Made by a program: the position numbers and the translations under genes. Source: Melolontha melolontha (taxonomy: Eukaryota > Arthropoda > Insecta > Coleoptera > Scarabaeidae). Taken from it: a stretch of 64,000 bases of DNA. The notes under the pieces were generated by a model, which searched no databases, had not been told where the DNA came from, and was given only the letters and a program-made list of their open reading frames with translations. Of this stretch, positions 13,901 through 23,184 are shown one piece after another; position 1 is the stretch's first letter, and each line of letters starts with the position of its first letter. Location: contig OW285238.1 in NCBI GenBank assembly GCA_935421215.2, forward strand, positions 86,791,424-86,855,423, read 5' to 3'.

Positions 13901-16900
13901 AGTAACTAATCTTTATTATAATAGAATTAGTTATATAATAAAAATACAACGAAAGATAAAAAAAACTGCATAACCTCTACACAATATCCCACGTCAAAAT
14001 ATGTATTTCAGAGGGTTCACAAGATGTGAGCGTGAACCTAAATACAAAATTATATGCCGGATGTATTGAGCAGACCCTGTATGCGTCTAGAAGCTTCTCT
14101 ATGTCTTAAATAAAACTAAAGTTAAAATTAAAGTGAAAATTAGCGTAATTGAACAAAACAAAGTTTGACAGAGGTTCTATAATATTTTAAAAATAAATGA
14201 ATGATTTAATTTAAACAAAATAATTAAAGGAGAAAATGCATATCTAAATTTAAAGACGTAAATCTTAGTAAAAGAGAACGAGATTTTATTATAACTTCTA
14301 TGTGTAAGAAATACGGGTGCTTTATCTCATTCACGACTGACGCAAATAAAAGACTCTACGAAGAGCACTATATTTTGCAAGCAAAGGTCGTTTTCTTTTA
14401 AAAATGTACATGAATGAAATTTTACGTTGTATTCTTAAAAGTGGAATTATTTTATACTTTGAAATATAGCAAAGAAAAAAAAAGAAATAAGTAATGTTGC
14501 TTTAAATTAATTTATAATAAGATTATGAATTTAAATTACGTAGTATAAAAGAAAAGAAAAATTGAGTAACGTGTTAACTTTGAATATTTATAACTTATAA
14601 AAAAAAGATTAAACAATAGTTTCTCCGTCAAAGTATGTTAACAGATCCACACAAGAAATTACGTGATTTTTTAAACTAATTAGTAGCTTAAAAAGACTAA
14701 TAACAACTTAATATTTCAAATTATACAAAAAAAGGACAAAATTTAAAAATCAATTCTTAGCTTAGGTCCTACGAACGTCGGAAGTGGGGGGTCCCAATTT
14801 GCGCTGATTAATTTGATTGATGTAGCTAGGAATCGATCGTATAGATTTTCGACAGGCCGTAAAAAAACTGTGGGAGCTTAAGTAGCCCACGGGAAAGAGC
14901 CACTTATTTAAGGGTGCAAACAAATGAATAAAAATTAAAACAAATAAATTAACTTCAGAATTACATACCAGAATGTACTAGTGGTTTTTTATGACACAAA
15001 ACTTAGATCTCGGTAATGGGAAACGAACCCCTGTCGCTACCGTAATATTCCTTAACAGGTGAATTGGATACTTCCAATAAAAATACGTGGAGCTTGATTA
15101 AATCCCTTAAAAACAGGAGAGAACGGAACAGAAACGATAAGCCCTAAATTCAAGCACCCACTTGGTGAACGGGGGAGAATTCGATCGACGGTGTGCATGC
15201 CTGATCTGTATCGGTGTCGATCTTACATCTGTGCGACAAGTACGCTAGATGAATACGAATGATTACGAAGACAGCGCTAGTACAAAATTATGGCTACAGG
15301 TAGTTTCAAAATTAAAAGAACAAAAGGTAATGAAGTCACTCTAATTTGCGACAAATAATTAAGCCGTTACGAATACATAAAACAAAGTTCTTGACAAATG
15401 ATTTTTCTTTGTTCTATCTGAACAATATACGGAACTCTTTCCTGACTAATGCCTAATTACCGACCAATTTGTTTTGTAAATGAAAAAATCATGTTTTTTA
15501 CATCAGTACTGGTTAAGAAGTTCCTGTCAAATGATTTTTCTTTGTTCTGTCTGAACAATCTACGGGTCTCTTTCTTGACTAATGCCTAATTGCCGACCAA
15601 TTTGGTTTTGCATAATCCAGCGATTTTCTTGAATCAGTGTCTTTAATTCTTCTCATGCGTCACTGATACTGATCGACGTGATCGCTTTTCTTCAAACACC
15701 CACATTTCACCTCTATGACAGAGTTTTGACGTCGAACCCACTAGCGAGCATTCTTCACATCCATATAATCGTTGCCATGAACAGCTTTCAAACACTCATA
15801 AATTTTGATGGCCGCGCAGCCTTTCAAGGTTAAAAATTCTATCACGGATCGTTGTTCGGCACGCAACTCAAAAATCTAACTCATAATAAATTATATTGTT
15901 ACTCAACCACGGTACACAGGAAAATGAAACTGCATGTTAAGACGAAATACACGAAATTACCGTTTGCAGGGAAGAACTTGTTTCTACGCTCACTATTCAC
16001 ATAATTGCACTGTTGGAGAACTTAAATATTGTGATCAAACTTCTTTTCGGTTCTTTTCAATAAAACTAACAGTAATTAAAAACACACTACATTAATAAAA
16101 ACAATACACTAAATAACATTTAATAACTAATAACAATAATAACAATATTTACATTTATTTATATAGGCTGCAGGATATTCGAGAATCTTCCGGGTCTCTC
16201 GTTTATTCCAGGCTTGTTCTCTAGAGGATATGGCGTGCTCGCCGAGTGACGTCTTCGTTTGACGGGCGTCGGATGTCTCACAATACATCACAATATCATT
16301 CCGTTCTCTTTAAATAAAGTTTATATTTCTAGACCAATATTTTATTATTTTCGCAACACAAAATTCTAAATATTTATTTCCAGCAGCTGTTAGAATTCAC
16401 AAAGGCAACACTATTTTCGTGGCTTGAGGGTATTTCTTTCCTATTTAATTTTATATATTTGAATGTAATATAATTTTATAATATATTCACATATTTTAAT
16501 ATGCATTTTAGAGGACATGGAGAAACTAATGAAACATCAACTACCCGAGAATAAAGCAGCAGTATGTGTAATATCGTGCATAAACAAAAAATTCCGAGTA
16601 GTGAGTTTAAATTCCTTTCTTGTCCACAATATTTTAACTACATACATTATATATATTCTAGCAAAATCCTGACGGAACTGTCAACAGAGGTAGTGTATTA
16701 GAATGTATCGAACAAGTAAAAGATATCGATGTCGATGTATACAATAAGATGACTACTATTTGGAATACTTGCAGCTCAACTGGTAAATATTTTTAAACAT
16801 GGTTTTCATAACATTACCGTGAAGTTATTTCAATTCTTTTTTTCAGTTGAAAATGATAGCGACGAGTGCAATACAGGTGTTAATATGTTACAATGCATGA

Positions 16901-16950
16901 GAGAACAAGCGGACAAAGTTGGTCTACCTAGGGAAGTAATGGGTATTTGA
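1977..16950 (+). CDS. odorant-binding protein A (classic OBP; exon 1 not found)
   Basis: Four exons are readable: exon 2 1977-2064, exon 3 16512-16600, exon 4 16662-16782, exon 5 16847-16950 (TGA). They join in frame with AG acceptors and GT donors (exon 3 uses gtgagt) and phases 1, 0, 1, giving 133 residues. Cysteines at mature positions 21, 48, 52, 96, 107 and 116 give C1-X26-C2-X3-C3-X43-C4-X10-C5-X8-C6, the classic OBP pattern; residue 74 is an extra Cys. OBPs are secreted carriers that bind small hydrophobic ligands, often in sensillum lymph. Intron 2 is about 14.4 kb and full of transposons. The signal-peptide exon, 77-79 bp upstream in the sister genes, is absent from the equivalent place, so it is either far upstream or lost. 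AATAAA lies at 17078-17083. Confidence 0.88.
2258..2543 (-). repeat. 3' LTR of the gypsy element
   Basis: Shares with 7349-7640 the stretches around aataaaactaacggtaact, ctcggcgatgattcggtatg and ttatatatcgctgttgaac. The U3 start (TGTGATGACTCATTC on the minus strand) differs from the 5' LTR start (TGTGATGTACGTCAC). Confidence 0.88.
2544..2556 (-). other. polypurine tract of the gypsy element
   Basis: Minus-strand AAGCAGGGGGCAA directly precedes the 3' LTR start TGTGATG, the expected place for plus-strand DNA priming. Confidence 0.7.
2998..5880 (-). pseudogene. gypsy pol remnant (RT, RNase H, integrase)
   Basis: Fragments in order on the minus strand: RT palm start MVLVRKKDGSTRFCVDY (to 5517), MPFGLCNAPATFE and the catalytic VYLDDVIV (4831-5262), RNase H with FVLDTDASNVGIGG and RTDHAALKWLLQ (4486-4803), integrase with IDAAGPFP and LHSDQGRNFES (3762-4466), LPLFQMAYRASVQETT (3558-3743), and a C-terminal KNWEGPYEVLKRINDVIY block (2998-3460). 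Several frameshifts and stops separate them, so no polyprotein is possible. About 45 bp of TAA-rich sequence at 5519-5566 replaces part of the RT just before the MVLVRKK block. Confidence 0.88.
6433..7233 (-). pseudogene. gypsy gag-like ORF with coiled-coil repeats
   Basis: The minus-strand ORF opens MMADEVKLTELKVTDLKREL, a SAP-like start seen in insect gypsy gag proteins, then a run of near-identical coiled-coil units of the form LEQRLIDSQTQMEQKNLD. A stop at about 6834 splits it; a second acidic piece (EKVLEQRLEEKSEAL) covers 6433-6666. No CCHC knuckle was seen in this part. It lies just inside the 5' LTR, as expected for gag. Confidence 0.7.
7349..7640 (-). repeat. 5' LTR of the gypsy element
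   Basis: Upstream LTR in element orientation, ending TTTACA on the minus strand next to the primer-binding-like site. Its outer edge abuts the transposase relic at 7641 in mid-protein. Confidence 0.88.
7641..8585 (-). pseudogene. DDE transposase remnant (DUF4817/Tc1-mariner type), interrupted
   Basis: Minus-strand reading gives, in order, YTKEESIVIAKTYYKYGERF (about 8544), NESTVRRLIPK, RPVRQYENIAAV, TKDLHFHSYNVHLTQELKPS (about 8030), a frameshifted block resembling DEAHF and SRIWANKNPR, and MWFYKDGSTCHTPMEIIDYL (about 7700), equivalent to the WFQQDGATCH catalytic region of this family. Protein order is preserved but several frameshifts break it. A 220-bp foldback element (8221-8440) sits inside it, and the gypsy LTR cuts it at 7640; its C-terminus was not found on the far side of the gypsy element. 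Confidence 0.75.
8221..8440 (-). mobile_element. foldback element with hammerhead-like core and 12-bp target duplication
   Basis: Flanked by perfect 12-bp direct repeats aattatagatac (8209-8220 and 8441-8452). A 46-bp head with tttacttgatgtaaatccat is followed by a perfect inverted repeat with 74-bp arms (8267-8340 and 8366-8439). The loop region, minus sense 8365 to 8325, folds like a minimal hammerhead: AUAU/AUAU helix I, ACCGU/ACGGU helix II, GAAAC-AGCU-GUU helix III; core position C3 is A. A related copy with the same head lies at 45001. The long target duplication suggests target-primed retrotransposition. Confidence 0.7.
8590..9439. other. AT-rich intron sequence, nothing recognised
   Basis: Low-complexity AT-rich DNA without a supported ORF, structure or repeat. 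Confidence 0.5.
9442..9796 (+). mobile_element. mariner-derived MITE keeping the transposase 3' end
   Basis: Inverted repeats of about 33 bp (left CAAGGGTGAATCAAATATAA; right, reversed, CGAGGGCGAATCAATTATAA) are flanked by TA. Inside, the plus strand reads YHLFGPMEEALGGQHFHDD and VRNWPMTQPSSFYENGITKL, the C-terminus of a mariner transposase, so this is an internally deleted copy. A 14-bp unit (cgcctatcgccctg) is repeated three times at 9517-9558, just before the CDYHLFGP block. Confidence 0.82.
9517..9558. repeat. 14-bp minisatellite (three units)
   Basis: Three perfect tandem copies of cgcctatcgccctg inside the mariner remnant. The unit is GC-rich and overlaps codons for the conserved Pro-Cys before DYHLFGP, so it probably arose by slippage in the old coding region. 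Confidence 0.9.
9894..10923 (+). pseudogene. mariner transposase pseudogene, near full length
   Basis: Plus strand from ATG 9894: KFCVRLGKTPTETFGMIKTA, then, across frames, IIHEDLRYRMVATEWIPKAM, ITYDGSWFYQYNPE (first catalytic Asp region, expected GDETW), GWILHHDNAPVH (HHDNAP, second Asp), HPPYSLDLAPCDLHLLPEVK (third Asp) and NGFSDVYDKWTRRWNKYIV. Order and length match a mariner of about 345 residues. At least four stops or frameshifts inactivate it. Terminal repeats were not identified. Confidence 0.85.
10930..12990. other. AT-rich intron sequence, no supported feature
   Basis: Only short ORFs, including a pair at 11898-12349 on the minus strand and a T-rich region at 11290-11520 whose ORFs look compositional. 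No family resemblance or repeat boundary was recognised. Confidence 0.45.
13000..15890 (-). pseudogene. mariner transposase remnant split by a non-coding insertion
   Basis: The minus strand holds an N-terminal block near 15880-15550 (RSVIEFLTLKGCAAIKIYEC, AVHGNDYMDVKN, WVRR) and a C-terminal block near 13210-13040 (LKEVLKGQQFSSDIEVQ, ERCVELNGDYS), with the outer repeat at 13001-13027 (aaaccagtctcaaaatgaag). That end matches, inverted, the end of the relic at 21300-22060. The two halves are separated by about 1.8 kb of unrelated A-rich and GC-rich sequence (about 13590-15370). A 135-bp piece is tandemly duplicated at 15388-15610. Confidence 0.65.
13590..15370 (+). mobile_element. long non-coding insertion, copy 1 (GC-rich head, A-rich body)
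   Basis: A GC-rich head (13600-13880) stands out from its surroundings; a long A-rich body without ORFs follows. By eye the head resembles the reversed heads at about 33330-33470 and 51400-51590, and ttaggtcctacgaacgt near 14763 resembles a patch in the 31-33 kb copy (ttaggtcttgacgtaa on the minus strand). It interrupts a mariner. A solo LTR of a very long-LTR retroelement or another non-autonomous element is possible; edges are approximate. Confidence 0.4.
16030..16292 (-). repeat. solo LTR (gypsy family) with ATAT target duplication
   Basis: The 263-bp sequence begins TGTGATCAAAC, ends ATACATCACA and is flanked by perfect atat on both sides. Internal patches (cttttcggttctt, caataaaactaacagtaa, acacactacattaataa) match the LTRs at 2258 and 7349 in the same orientation. 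It lies 220 bp upstream of OBP-A exon 3. Confidence 0.85.
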
Positions 16951-17077
16951 AATGGTAATTAAAAAGGCTTAGAAACATAGAATCACTTTTTCTGCTAGTA
17001 TTAGTTTTTGAGATCAACACCTATTATTTGTTACTAAAATTTTCACATTTATAGACAATATGTTTAAAAAAAAATAG

Positions 17078-17083
17078 AATAAA
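17078..17083 (+). terminator. polyadenylation signal of OBP-A
   Basis: AATAAA about 130 bp after the OBP-A stop codon, the first canonical poly(A) hexamer there. Confidence 0.5.
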
Positions 17084-17331
17084 ATGTGAGCTCAATATGT
17101 TGTTGTTTCCCCATAGTTAGTATCTTACTCAAACACAATACATGTCCATTTCAAATTTAAAACTATTAAATAACATGATGAAAGACGGATTATGTACAAA
17201 AAAAAACGATTATAATGAATGCATGAAATAATACACAAAATTAATCAGTAACATACATAATCTATCCATAAATACTGCTAGTATTTTAATGGTATCTAAA
17301 AAAAAGAATGACTCATCGTACAAAAAAAATA

Positions 17332-18476
17332 CGAGGTACGGCTATAACATAACGAGACAGAGGCTACTACAGGCGAACTACATATGCACCAAAGTCGTAC
17401 AACTGACTACTTGTGTAACATGAACCCTTCTTTTTCGATTGCCGCCCTTCCCGTGTTTGTAGGCGTAATAGTGTGGTTGTGGTATAAGATCATTTTTTTG
17501 TAGAGCAAAGAGTTGTCGTGAAATTTCATATGTAACTTGGAGAAACCGCTACTGAGACTTATCTTTTATTAAAAGAAGCATATAGCATTGAATATTTATC
17601 ACGTACGCAGGTATTTAAGTGGTTTAAGCATTTCCAAGATGGCCGAGAAGACGTCGAACATGACGCGTGCCCCGGATGTCCTTCCACGTCAAAATCGGAT
17701 GAAAATATTGATGAAATCGGTAATCTGATCCAATGAGGTGTGTGCGAAAATAGTGCCGAAAATTCACAATCGAAAAGAAGCTCGTGAAAATATTTGTATC
17801 GACACTTCAAGTGGCATTGAAAATAACCCAAACTTATTGGAAACATAAGTGATAACATAAATGTAGGTGTAGTGATAACATGTTATGAATCTTGTCATTT
17901 GTCACCTATGATCCAGAATCTAAGCTTCAATCAATGTACTGGAAGAGTCCAACGCGAATGAGCAAATCAAAATTCAAAACTGTGATGAATAGTTTCTTCA
18001 ATATCCATGGGATCGTGTATTTTAACTGGGTTCCTGGAGGTGAAATTGTCAACATTACTTCCTTGAGGTTCTTGCCAAACTCCGTGAGAAAATTAGAAAA
18101 ATTAAACATCAGGACAACGCACCAACGCACACTACATTGTCTGTCAAGACGTTTCTAGCCAAATATAGCATCCCAATGTTAGACCATTCATTTTATTCGC
18201 CTGACCTGGTACCATGTAACTTTTATCTGTTCCACAAGGTCAAATCTGCGTTAAAAACAACAAGATTTCAGACCGTTAAAGCTACGAAAGAAAAAGCAAT
18301 ACGACTCACAAAAGAAGACATCCAGCACTGTTTTTCATAATAGAAAATTTGAATGGGGCAGTGTAGGGATAGAGGAGGAGTGAATATTGAAGGGGATAAT
18401 TATTAAATATATATTGTATAAAATTAAAATAAAAAGTTTTACAGCAACATTCTTGTTATTTTATAACCACACCTTG
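17332..18476 (+). mobile_element. mariner element with intact TIRs and TA duplication
   Basis: About 28-bp inverted repeats (left CGAGGTACGGCTATAACATA; right, reversed, CAAGGTGTGGTTATAAAATA) flanked by TA. Plus-strand coding traces: GETATETYLLLKEAYSIEYL, RTQVFKWFKHFQDGREDVEH, TSKSDENIDEI, then KHQDNAPTHTTLSVKTFLAK (QDNAP), FYSPDLVPCNFYLFHKVKSA and KEDIQHCFS. Stops and deletions, including an in-frame stop soon after the start and loss of the region around the first catalytic Asp, make it inactive. It resembles the irritans group of mariners. Confidence 0.85.
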
Positions 18477-18479
18477 TAT

Positions 18480-18930
18480 ATATATCTGTAAAGTACAAGG
18501 AAAATGTATATGACGCATAATGTATTCAAAGTGGTCGCCTTCTGCGTTCACACAGAGAAGCAAGTGACCTGAACGACAGGGCGGACCATTTATCTTATTA
18601 ATTTGCGCTTCAAGCGATACGTTTATTGCAGCCTCAAGCAGGCGCGGCTCGTGATGACGTATTTGGGAGTGCAAGTACAATGACGCGAGTGCCTCGTGTG
18701 TTTTCGGTGTTTACTAGGAAAACGTTACAGTTAGTACACGAGAATACATGAAGCACTCGCATCATTGTACTTGCACTCCCAAATACGTCATCACGAGCTG
18801 CGCCTGGCCTCAAGACTACTTTATTTCGGGAACTCCAACTTTGAATGACGTTTCTTACAAGCCATATCTTCAAGAATCCAATAATTGATAGCCGAGAGGG
18901 TTCAGGTCAGAACTACCAAACGGCCAATCG
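18480..18930 (-). pseudogene. Tc1/mariner-like transposase C-terminal fragment, MITE inserted
   Basis: The minus strand reads DWPFGSSDLNPL, QLLDS and RYGL near 18930-18830, equivalent to the DWPSGSPDLNPLDY region of an insect Tc1-like transposase, continuing beyond a hAT MITE (18639-18806) to 18480. A second copy of the same segment is at 19230-19480; in both, a mariner right end sits at the same junction, which points to a local duplication. Confidence 0.6.
18639..18806. mobile_element. hAT-type MITE, copy 1
   Basis: 168 bp with long inverted repeats starting CAGGCGCGGCTCGTGATGAC and perfect 8-bp target duplications gcctcaag at 18631-18638 and 18807-18814. The 8-bp duplication and CAGG start fit hAT elements. 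No coding capacity. The copy at 43116-43283 has the same length with the interior in the opposite orientation. Confidence 0.92.
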
Positions 18931-19079
18931 CAAGTCTAAGTAAAGTCGGAAACGTTGTTTTCTAGCCATCTTTAGGTCGTTTTCACTTTGTGCCGGATCC
19001 TGTCGAAATACCAATTTTCTTCCTCCTGAACAAGCGATCTGTCAGAAGCTTTACTACAGCTACTAATACAATTTCTTGG

Positions 19080-19229
19080 TACACCCAGGCCATATGACTT
19101 TTATCTGTTCCCCAAGGTCAAATCTGCATTAAAAGGAATAAGATTTCATACCGTTGAAATTGTGAAACAAAAAGCGACACACGACTCATAAACTATCTCA
19201 CAGGAGAAGAAGCCACACCTCGTATATAT
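19080..19229 (+). pseudogene. mariner 3' fragment
   Basis: Plus strand reads RPYDFYLFPKVKSALKGIRF, closely similar to the C-terminal part of the mariner at 17332-18476, and ends in the same right terminus (ccacacctcgta). Confidence 0.65.
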
Positions 19230-20010
19230 ATTTGAACATTACAAAGAGTAATATATATGACGTATAGTTTTTTCAAAGTTCACATAGAGAAGCAAATGAC
19301 ACAAACGGGAGGACAGACCATTTATTTCAGCATCCAGACTCCTTTATTTCAGGGACGCCAAATTTGAATGACGTATCTTACAATCCATATCTTCAAGAAT
19401 CCAATAATTGATAGTCGCGAGGGTTGAGATCAGGACTACCAAACGACCAATCGTCTTCACACCAATCTGGCAAAAATGAATAGGAGAAATAAATTCTCAG
19501 GAAACCCTATCAAAATATCACTGAGACCAGGTACAACGCTGGACAGGTGTCACAATTTTGGAGGCTTCAAGGAAACGAGAGTACAACCTATCATTATAAT
19601 TATGCCGGTTTAATTTTTCCTAAATAGTAAAGATTTTCTCATTCGACTATAAGATTTTACAACACCTTCCTTTGCCGCAACGACTTAACAACTTCTTCGC
19701 CCTTTCTGTTCTTATGTCCTTCAAGGCTGCTGTTAAAATTGTTGTTTGCTTTTTCTATAAGCTTTCACGACTAAATCTTTCAGAATAATTCGAGAGTTTG
19801 TTCATGGCTGTTCTAGGAATAATTTTCGTTTCACAAGACAAGATTGCTTGCTTCAGCATCGAATTTTGAGTGATTCTTGCACGAATAGCTGCCACAGTGT
19901 TTAATGCACATGCAAAACGAGGAATACCTGCATGAGAGCGATCAACGACATCTGTAATATCTCAGAAGCGAGCAATGGTGCGTTTATTAATATTGCGGAG
20001 GGGAAAAAAG
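19230..20010 (-). pseudogene. Tc1/mariner-like transposase pseudogene
   Basis: Minus-strand order: NINKRTIARF, DITDVVDRSHAGIPRFA, NTVAAIRARITQNSMLKQAI (about 19890), ALKDIRTERAKKLLSRCGK (about 19720), SNEKIFTI (first Asp region, expected TDEK), LNRHNYNDRLYS, EFISPIHF and YWILEDMDCKIRHSNLASLK near 19400. This follows a known insect Tc1/mariner-like transposase from the HTH to the C-terminus with the DDE middle mostly deleted. Many frameshifts and stops. Confidence 0.7.
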
Positions 20011-20014
20011 CTAA

Positions 20015-20900
20015 AATATAGGGCGCATTCTTTCCCATTTTATACAATGCAATGACAACGACGCGGTTCTTTGAAATACTCCATAGTACAAATATTTTCC
20101 ATTTTTATCGTATATAATCGTATTCATTCACAGAATTTACATCATTTGCATACATTTTTAGTTTGTTAATTTTGTCGATATTTGATATTAAGTGTACGGA
20201 ACCCAATATTGAATTTACCAGGTTCGCAAAAAGAAATATATATATGCCGTTTGAAAGTAATTCAGCAAATATCAACATCTTATTTTGTAACCCATGCTTA
20301 ATAAATTATCTATGATGAAAATAAACGACCAACATCAACAGTACAATTATTGCTAGAAATATCAACATATTTTTAGTTTAAAGCAGTTACATTAAAGTAA
20401 TAATTTACAATCCTTTATAAATATAACATTTCAAGTTTTAAGTAAAAACTTTCATGGACTGTAATTTTGTAAATAATTGAAGAAAGTATTTCCATTCATA
20501 AAGTAAATCCGAATATCCATATACTAATTTACATCAAATGAAACAATATTTACTGTTGCTTTTTATTAGTATTTAAAAGAATTAACCAAACAATTAAATT
20601 GTTAACAGTCAGAGAAGGAAGAGGAAGAAAATGAAAAAGAAACTCTAAGAGCTGTGAAAATGGCCGACCGATTTAAAACGTATCCCTTCAACCATGAAAA
20701 GTTTGACGAAGAACTTGAGTGAGTTAGACAACGATTGGAAACTAAGTCCAAACGTAAAAAGGAGTATCATCGTATCTATCCGACCATACTTCGAAATTCT
20801 TGATGAAAGAAAACAAAATTCTAAAGAATTACATAATATGCTTTTGTCAAAAAAATATAAAAGATGCGAAACTTTAAAATTTCAGTTTTTTTATAATATA
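20015..20900. other. AT-rich intergenic sequence with a short unrecognised ORF
   Basis: A 70-codon plus-strand ORF (20694-20906) with a lysine-rich product starting MKSLTKNLSELDNDWKL follows an A/G-rich stretch and runs into the LTR. I recognise no family; it may be a fragment of a transposon ORF. Confidence 0.3.
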
Positions 20901-20901
20901 T

Positions 20902-21000
20902 TGTGATGTGATACTATGACATCACCCGCTGTACAAAGCCAACACGGCCTAGAGCCTTTTGGAACACACCCGATATAGAAAGAAAGAGAACACCTCACAG

Positions 21001-21098
<98 letters not shown>

Positions 21099-21285
21099 CG
21101 ATCGCCAGGAAGAAGGCATTCAAGAAATGACCACGGTGTTAGAACATAAATGTGAAATAGGTTTTGTGAATATAAATACTGTTATTAGTTATTAAACGTT
21201 TTTAGTGTATTTTATTATTAATATAGTGTGTTTTTAGTTACCCTTAGTTTTATTTAAAAGAATCCAAAACGATAAGTTCTTCACA
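20902..21285 (+). repeat. solo LTR with internal (AT)n expansion
   Basis: Begins TGTGATGTGATACTATGAC, ends TTCTTCACA, and is flanked by perfect atat repeats (20898-20901 and 21286-21289). Its 3' part (taatatagtgtgtttttag, ttttatttaaaagaatcc) is the reverse of the LTR sequence at 2270-2330 and 7360-7420. A 90-bp (AT)n tract at 21004-21096 lies inside it and explains its greater length. Confidence 0.8.
21004..21096. repeat. (AT)n microsatellite inside a solo LTR
   Basis: Almost pure AT dinucleotides, about 90 bp. Confidence 0.92.
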
Positions 21286-21299
21286 ATATGCACGAGGGC

Positions 21300-22060
21300 G
21301 TATTGATATATAACGTCTCCAACAATGCCATTGTGTGAGTGACATGCAAACGGTGATTTCGAGTATCTTGTCTTAGCAGGTAAAGTTTTATTTTCCTGTG
21401 TACCGTTGTGAAGCAACAGTATCATTTATCATGAGTTCGATTTCTGAAATGCATACCAAGCAACCATCCATGAACAAATTTTTAATGCTGTCAGTTTGCG
21501 CGCTCATCGAAATTTACAGACTTACAGGCAATTGAACGTTGTTTATGGCAACGATTGTATATGTGAGAAGAATGTTCGCCCTTACAAAAATTTAAAAGAG
21601 TTCCATCAACGCAGAGAGTCATGCTCACCATTTTCTGGAACACAGAGAGAGTCATTCGTACAGAATATCTTCCGAAGGATTAACGATTAATGCAATCAGA
21701 TACTGCGAAACTTTACGATCACTAAAGAGTCGTATTCGTCGAGTAAGGCCGGAAAAAAACGTATCGTTTCTTGCACCACGACAACTCCAAACCGCATTGC
21801 AGCAACGAAATGATGAAGAGTGTGACTAGCCTGAAATTCACATTTGTCATCATCAGACACTGAAGTTCGGGCTGCTATGTGCAATTGAATAAACTGTAAA
21901 CAAGAAAGTCTTTTCATGGAAGGAATGAAGAAATAAATTCAGTGTTTGGGAAAATATGTTGCACTAAATAGTGATTGTGTGGCAAAGTAATTATGTATAT
22001 TTATAGTACAATAAATCTAATTCATTTTGAGACTGGTTTCATTTTTTGTCTTTCCTTATT
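21300..22060 (+). pseudogene. mariner transposase remnant
   Basis: Plus strand: MSSISEMHTKQPSMNKFLML near 21432, CALIEIYRLT, then after a deletion LRSLKSRIRRVRPEKNVSFL (about 21715-21775) and KFTFVII, equivalent to the VSFLHHDNARPH region. The right end (attttgagactggtttcatt at 22023) matches the outer end of the mariner at 13000, so both are one family. Multiple frameshifts. Confidence 0.65.
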
Positions 22061-22092
22061 CTTATTTTATAGAGTTTTATTATGACGTATTA

Positions 22093-22129
<37 letters not shown>

Positions 22130-22135
<6 letters not shown>

Positions 22136-22850
22136 GCTATTAAAGCCATTATGAACCCATCTACCAGGTCTAAGCTGGTGAAATATTGTAAACAGGTCCT
22201 CAATAACCTGGCACAAGACAATACAGTGTCGCTGATATGGGTGCCAGAACATGAGAGAATTAAAGGCAATGAGATAGCCGACAAACTGGCCAAAGAAGGT
22301 ACTAATAGGAACTTCATAGGACCAGAACCTGTATGTGGAATCACTAAGGATTCCGCTAAAAGGGGGAGCTGGTTATGGCTAGAAAAAAACATAAAAATAA
22401 ATGGAGGTTAACGGAAGGTCAACTCCATACCAAAACACTACTAAGGGAGCTGCACGGAAAGTTTTCAGCCAACCTAATTCGTAGTAGCAAAAAAGAAATT
22501 AAAATAATTACCGGGTTAATAACCGGACATTGTCCTTTAAGGAAGCATTTGTACAGTATGGGCTTGGTTAGCGAGCCCTAGTGTAGGAGATGTGAAAAAC
22601 AGGAGGAAACTAGCCTTCATTAATATGCACGTGTGAGGAACTGAAGGAACTCAGACAGAAATATTTCGGGAGAGATCTATTGGATCCTTCGAGTGTACTC
22701 AAACTTCCCCTGAGGAGGATAGTGTCTTTTATAGAGGACACAAGACTAACAGAGTGGAACTGAGAGATCTATTGGGGATAGTACAAAGAGCAGTGCGCTC
22801 AAGTGCCTGGACGTGGTGGCGTCCAACCCAAAACAGAGAAGAAGAAGAAG
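22130..22850 (+). pseudogene. non-LTR retrotransposon 3' end (RNase H and tail), copy 1
   Basis: Plus strand: AIKAIMNPSTRSKLVKYCKQ, LIWVPEHERIKGNEIADKLA (RNase H), then KKEIKIITGLITGHCPLRKH and CRRCEKQEETSLH, the C-terminal knuckle of R1/I-like LINE ORF2 proteins. Frame changes near 22375 and a stop at 22579 make it a relic. It is 5'-truncated at an (AT)n run (22098-22132). A related copy is at 36480-37780. Confidence 0.8.
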
Positions 22851-22898
22851 ATATATATATATATATATAAATATAATAACTTCGTGACCTTGGTATGA

Positions 22899-23184
22899 TA
22901 TGGTAAACCTAATCAGTAGGCGATTAAAGGTCTGTATATTACTTCAAAATATATGTATTTAAAAAACTCTACATGTTTCGGCGGTACGCCTTTATCAAGA
23001 GTATACAAAATATAAATGACAGAATATAAATCTTATCTTATCTTATCTCTTTATATTCTGTCATTTATATTTTGTATACTCTTGATAAAGGCGTACCGCC
23101 GAAACATGTAGAGTTTTTTAAATACATATATTTTGAAGTAATATATAGACCTTTAATCGCCTACTGATTAGGTTTACTATATAT
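22899..23184. mobile_element. foldback element, family with TTGATAAA/GAAAC hairpin, copy 1
   Basis: Near-perfect inverted repeat centred at about 23041. Each arm carries ggtaaacctaatcagtaggc and a hairpin that on the sense strand (plus 23078-23114) reads ACTC, TTGATAAA, GGCG-TAC-CGCC, GAAACATGTA, GAGT: a hammerhead-like layout with core changes C3U and G8A. (AT)n runs border it on the left. No ORF. Confidence 0.8.

Noticed and set aside
22098..22132. (AT)n-encoded YIYIYI peptides in ORFs
   Set aside because: Translation of dinucleotide repeats; not protein evidence.
22981..23100. Active ribozyme in the TTGATAAA family
   Set aside because: C3 and G8, which pair in the catalytic core, are both changed, so I call it hammerhead-like only.
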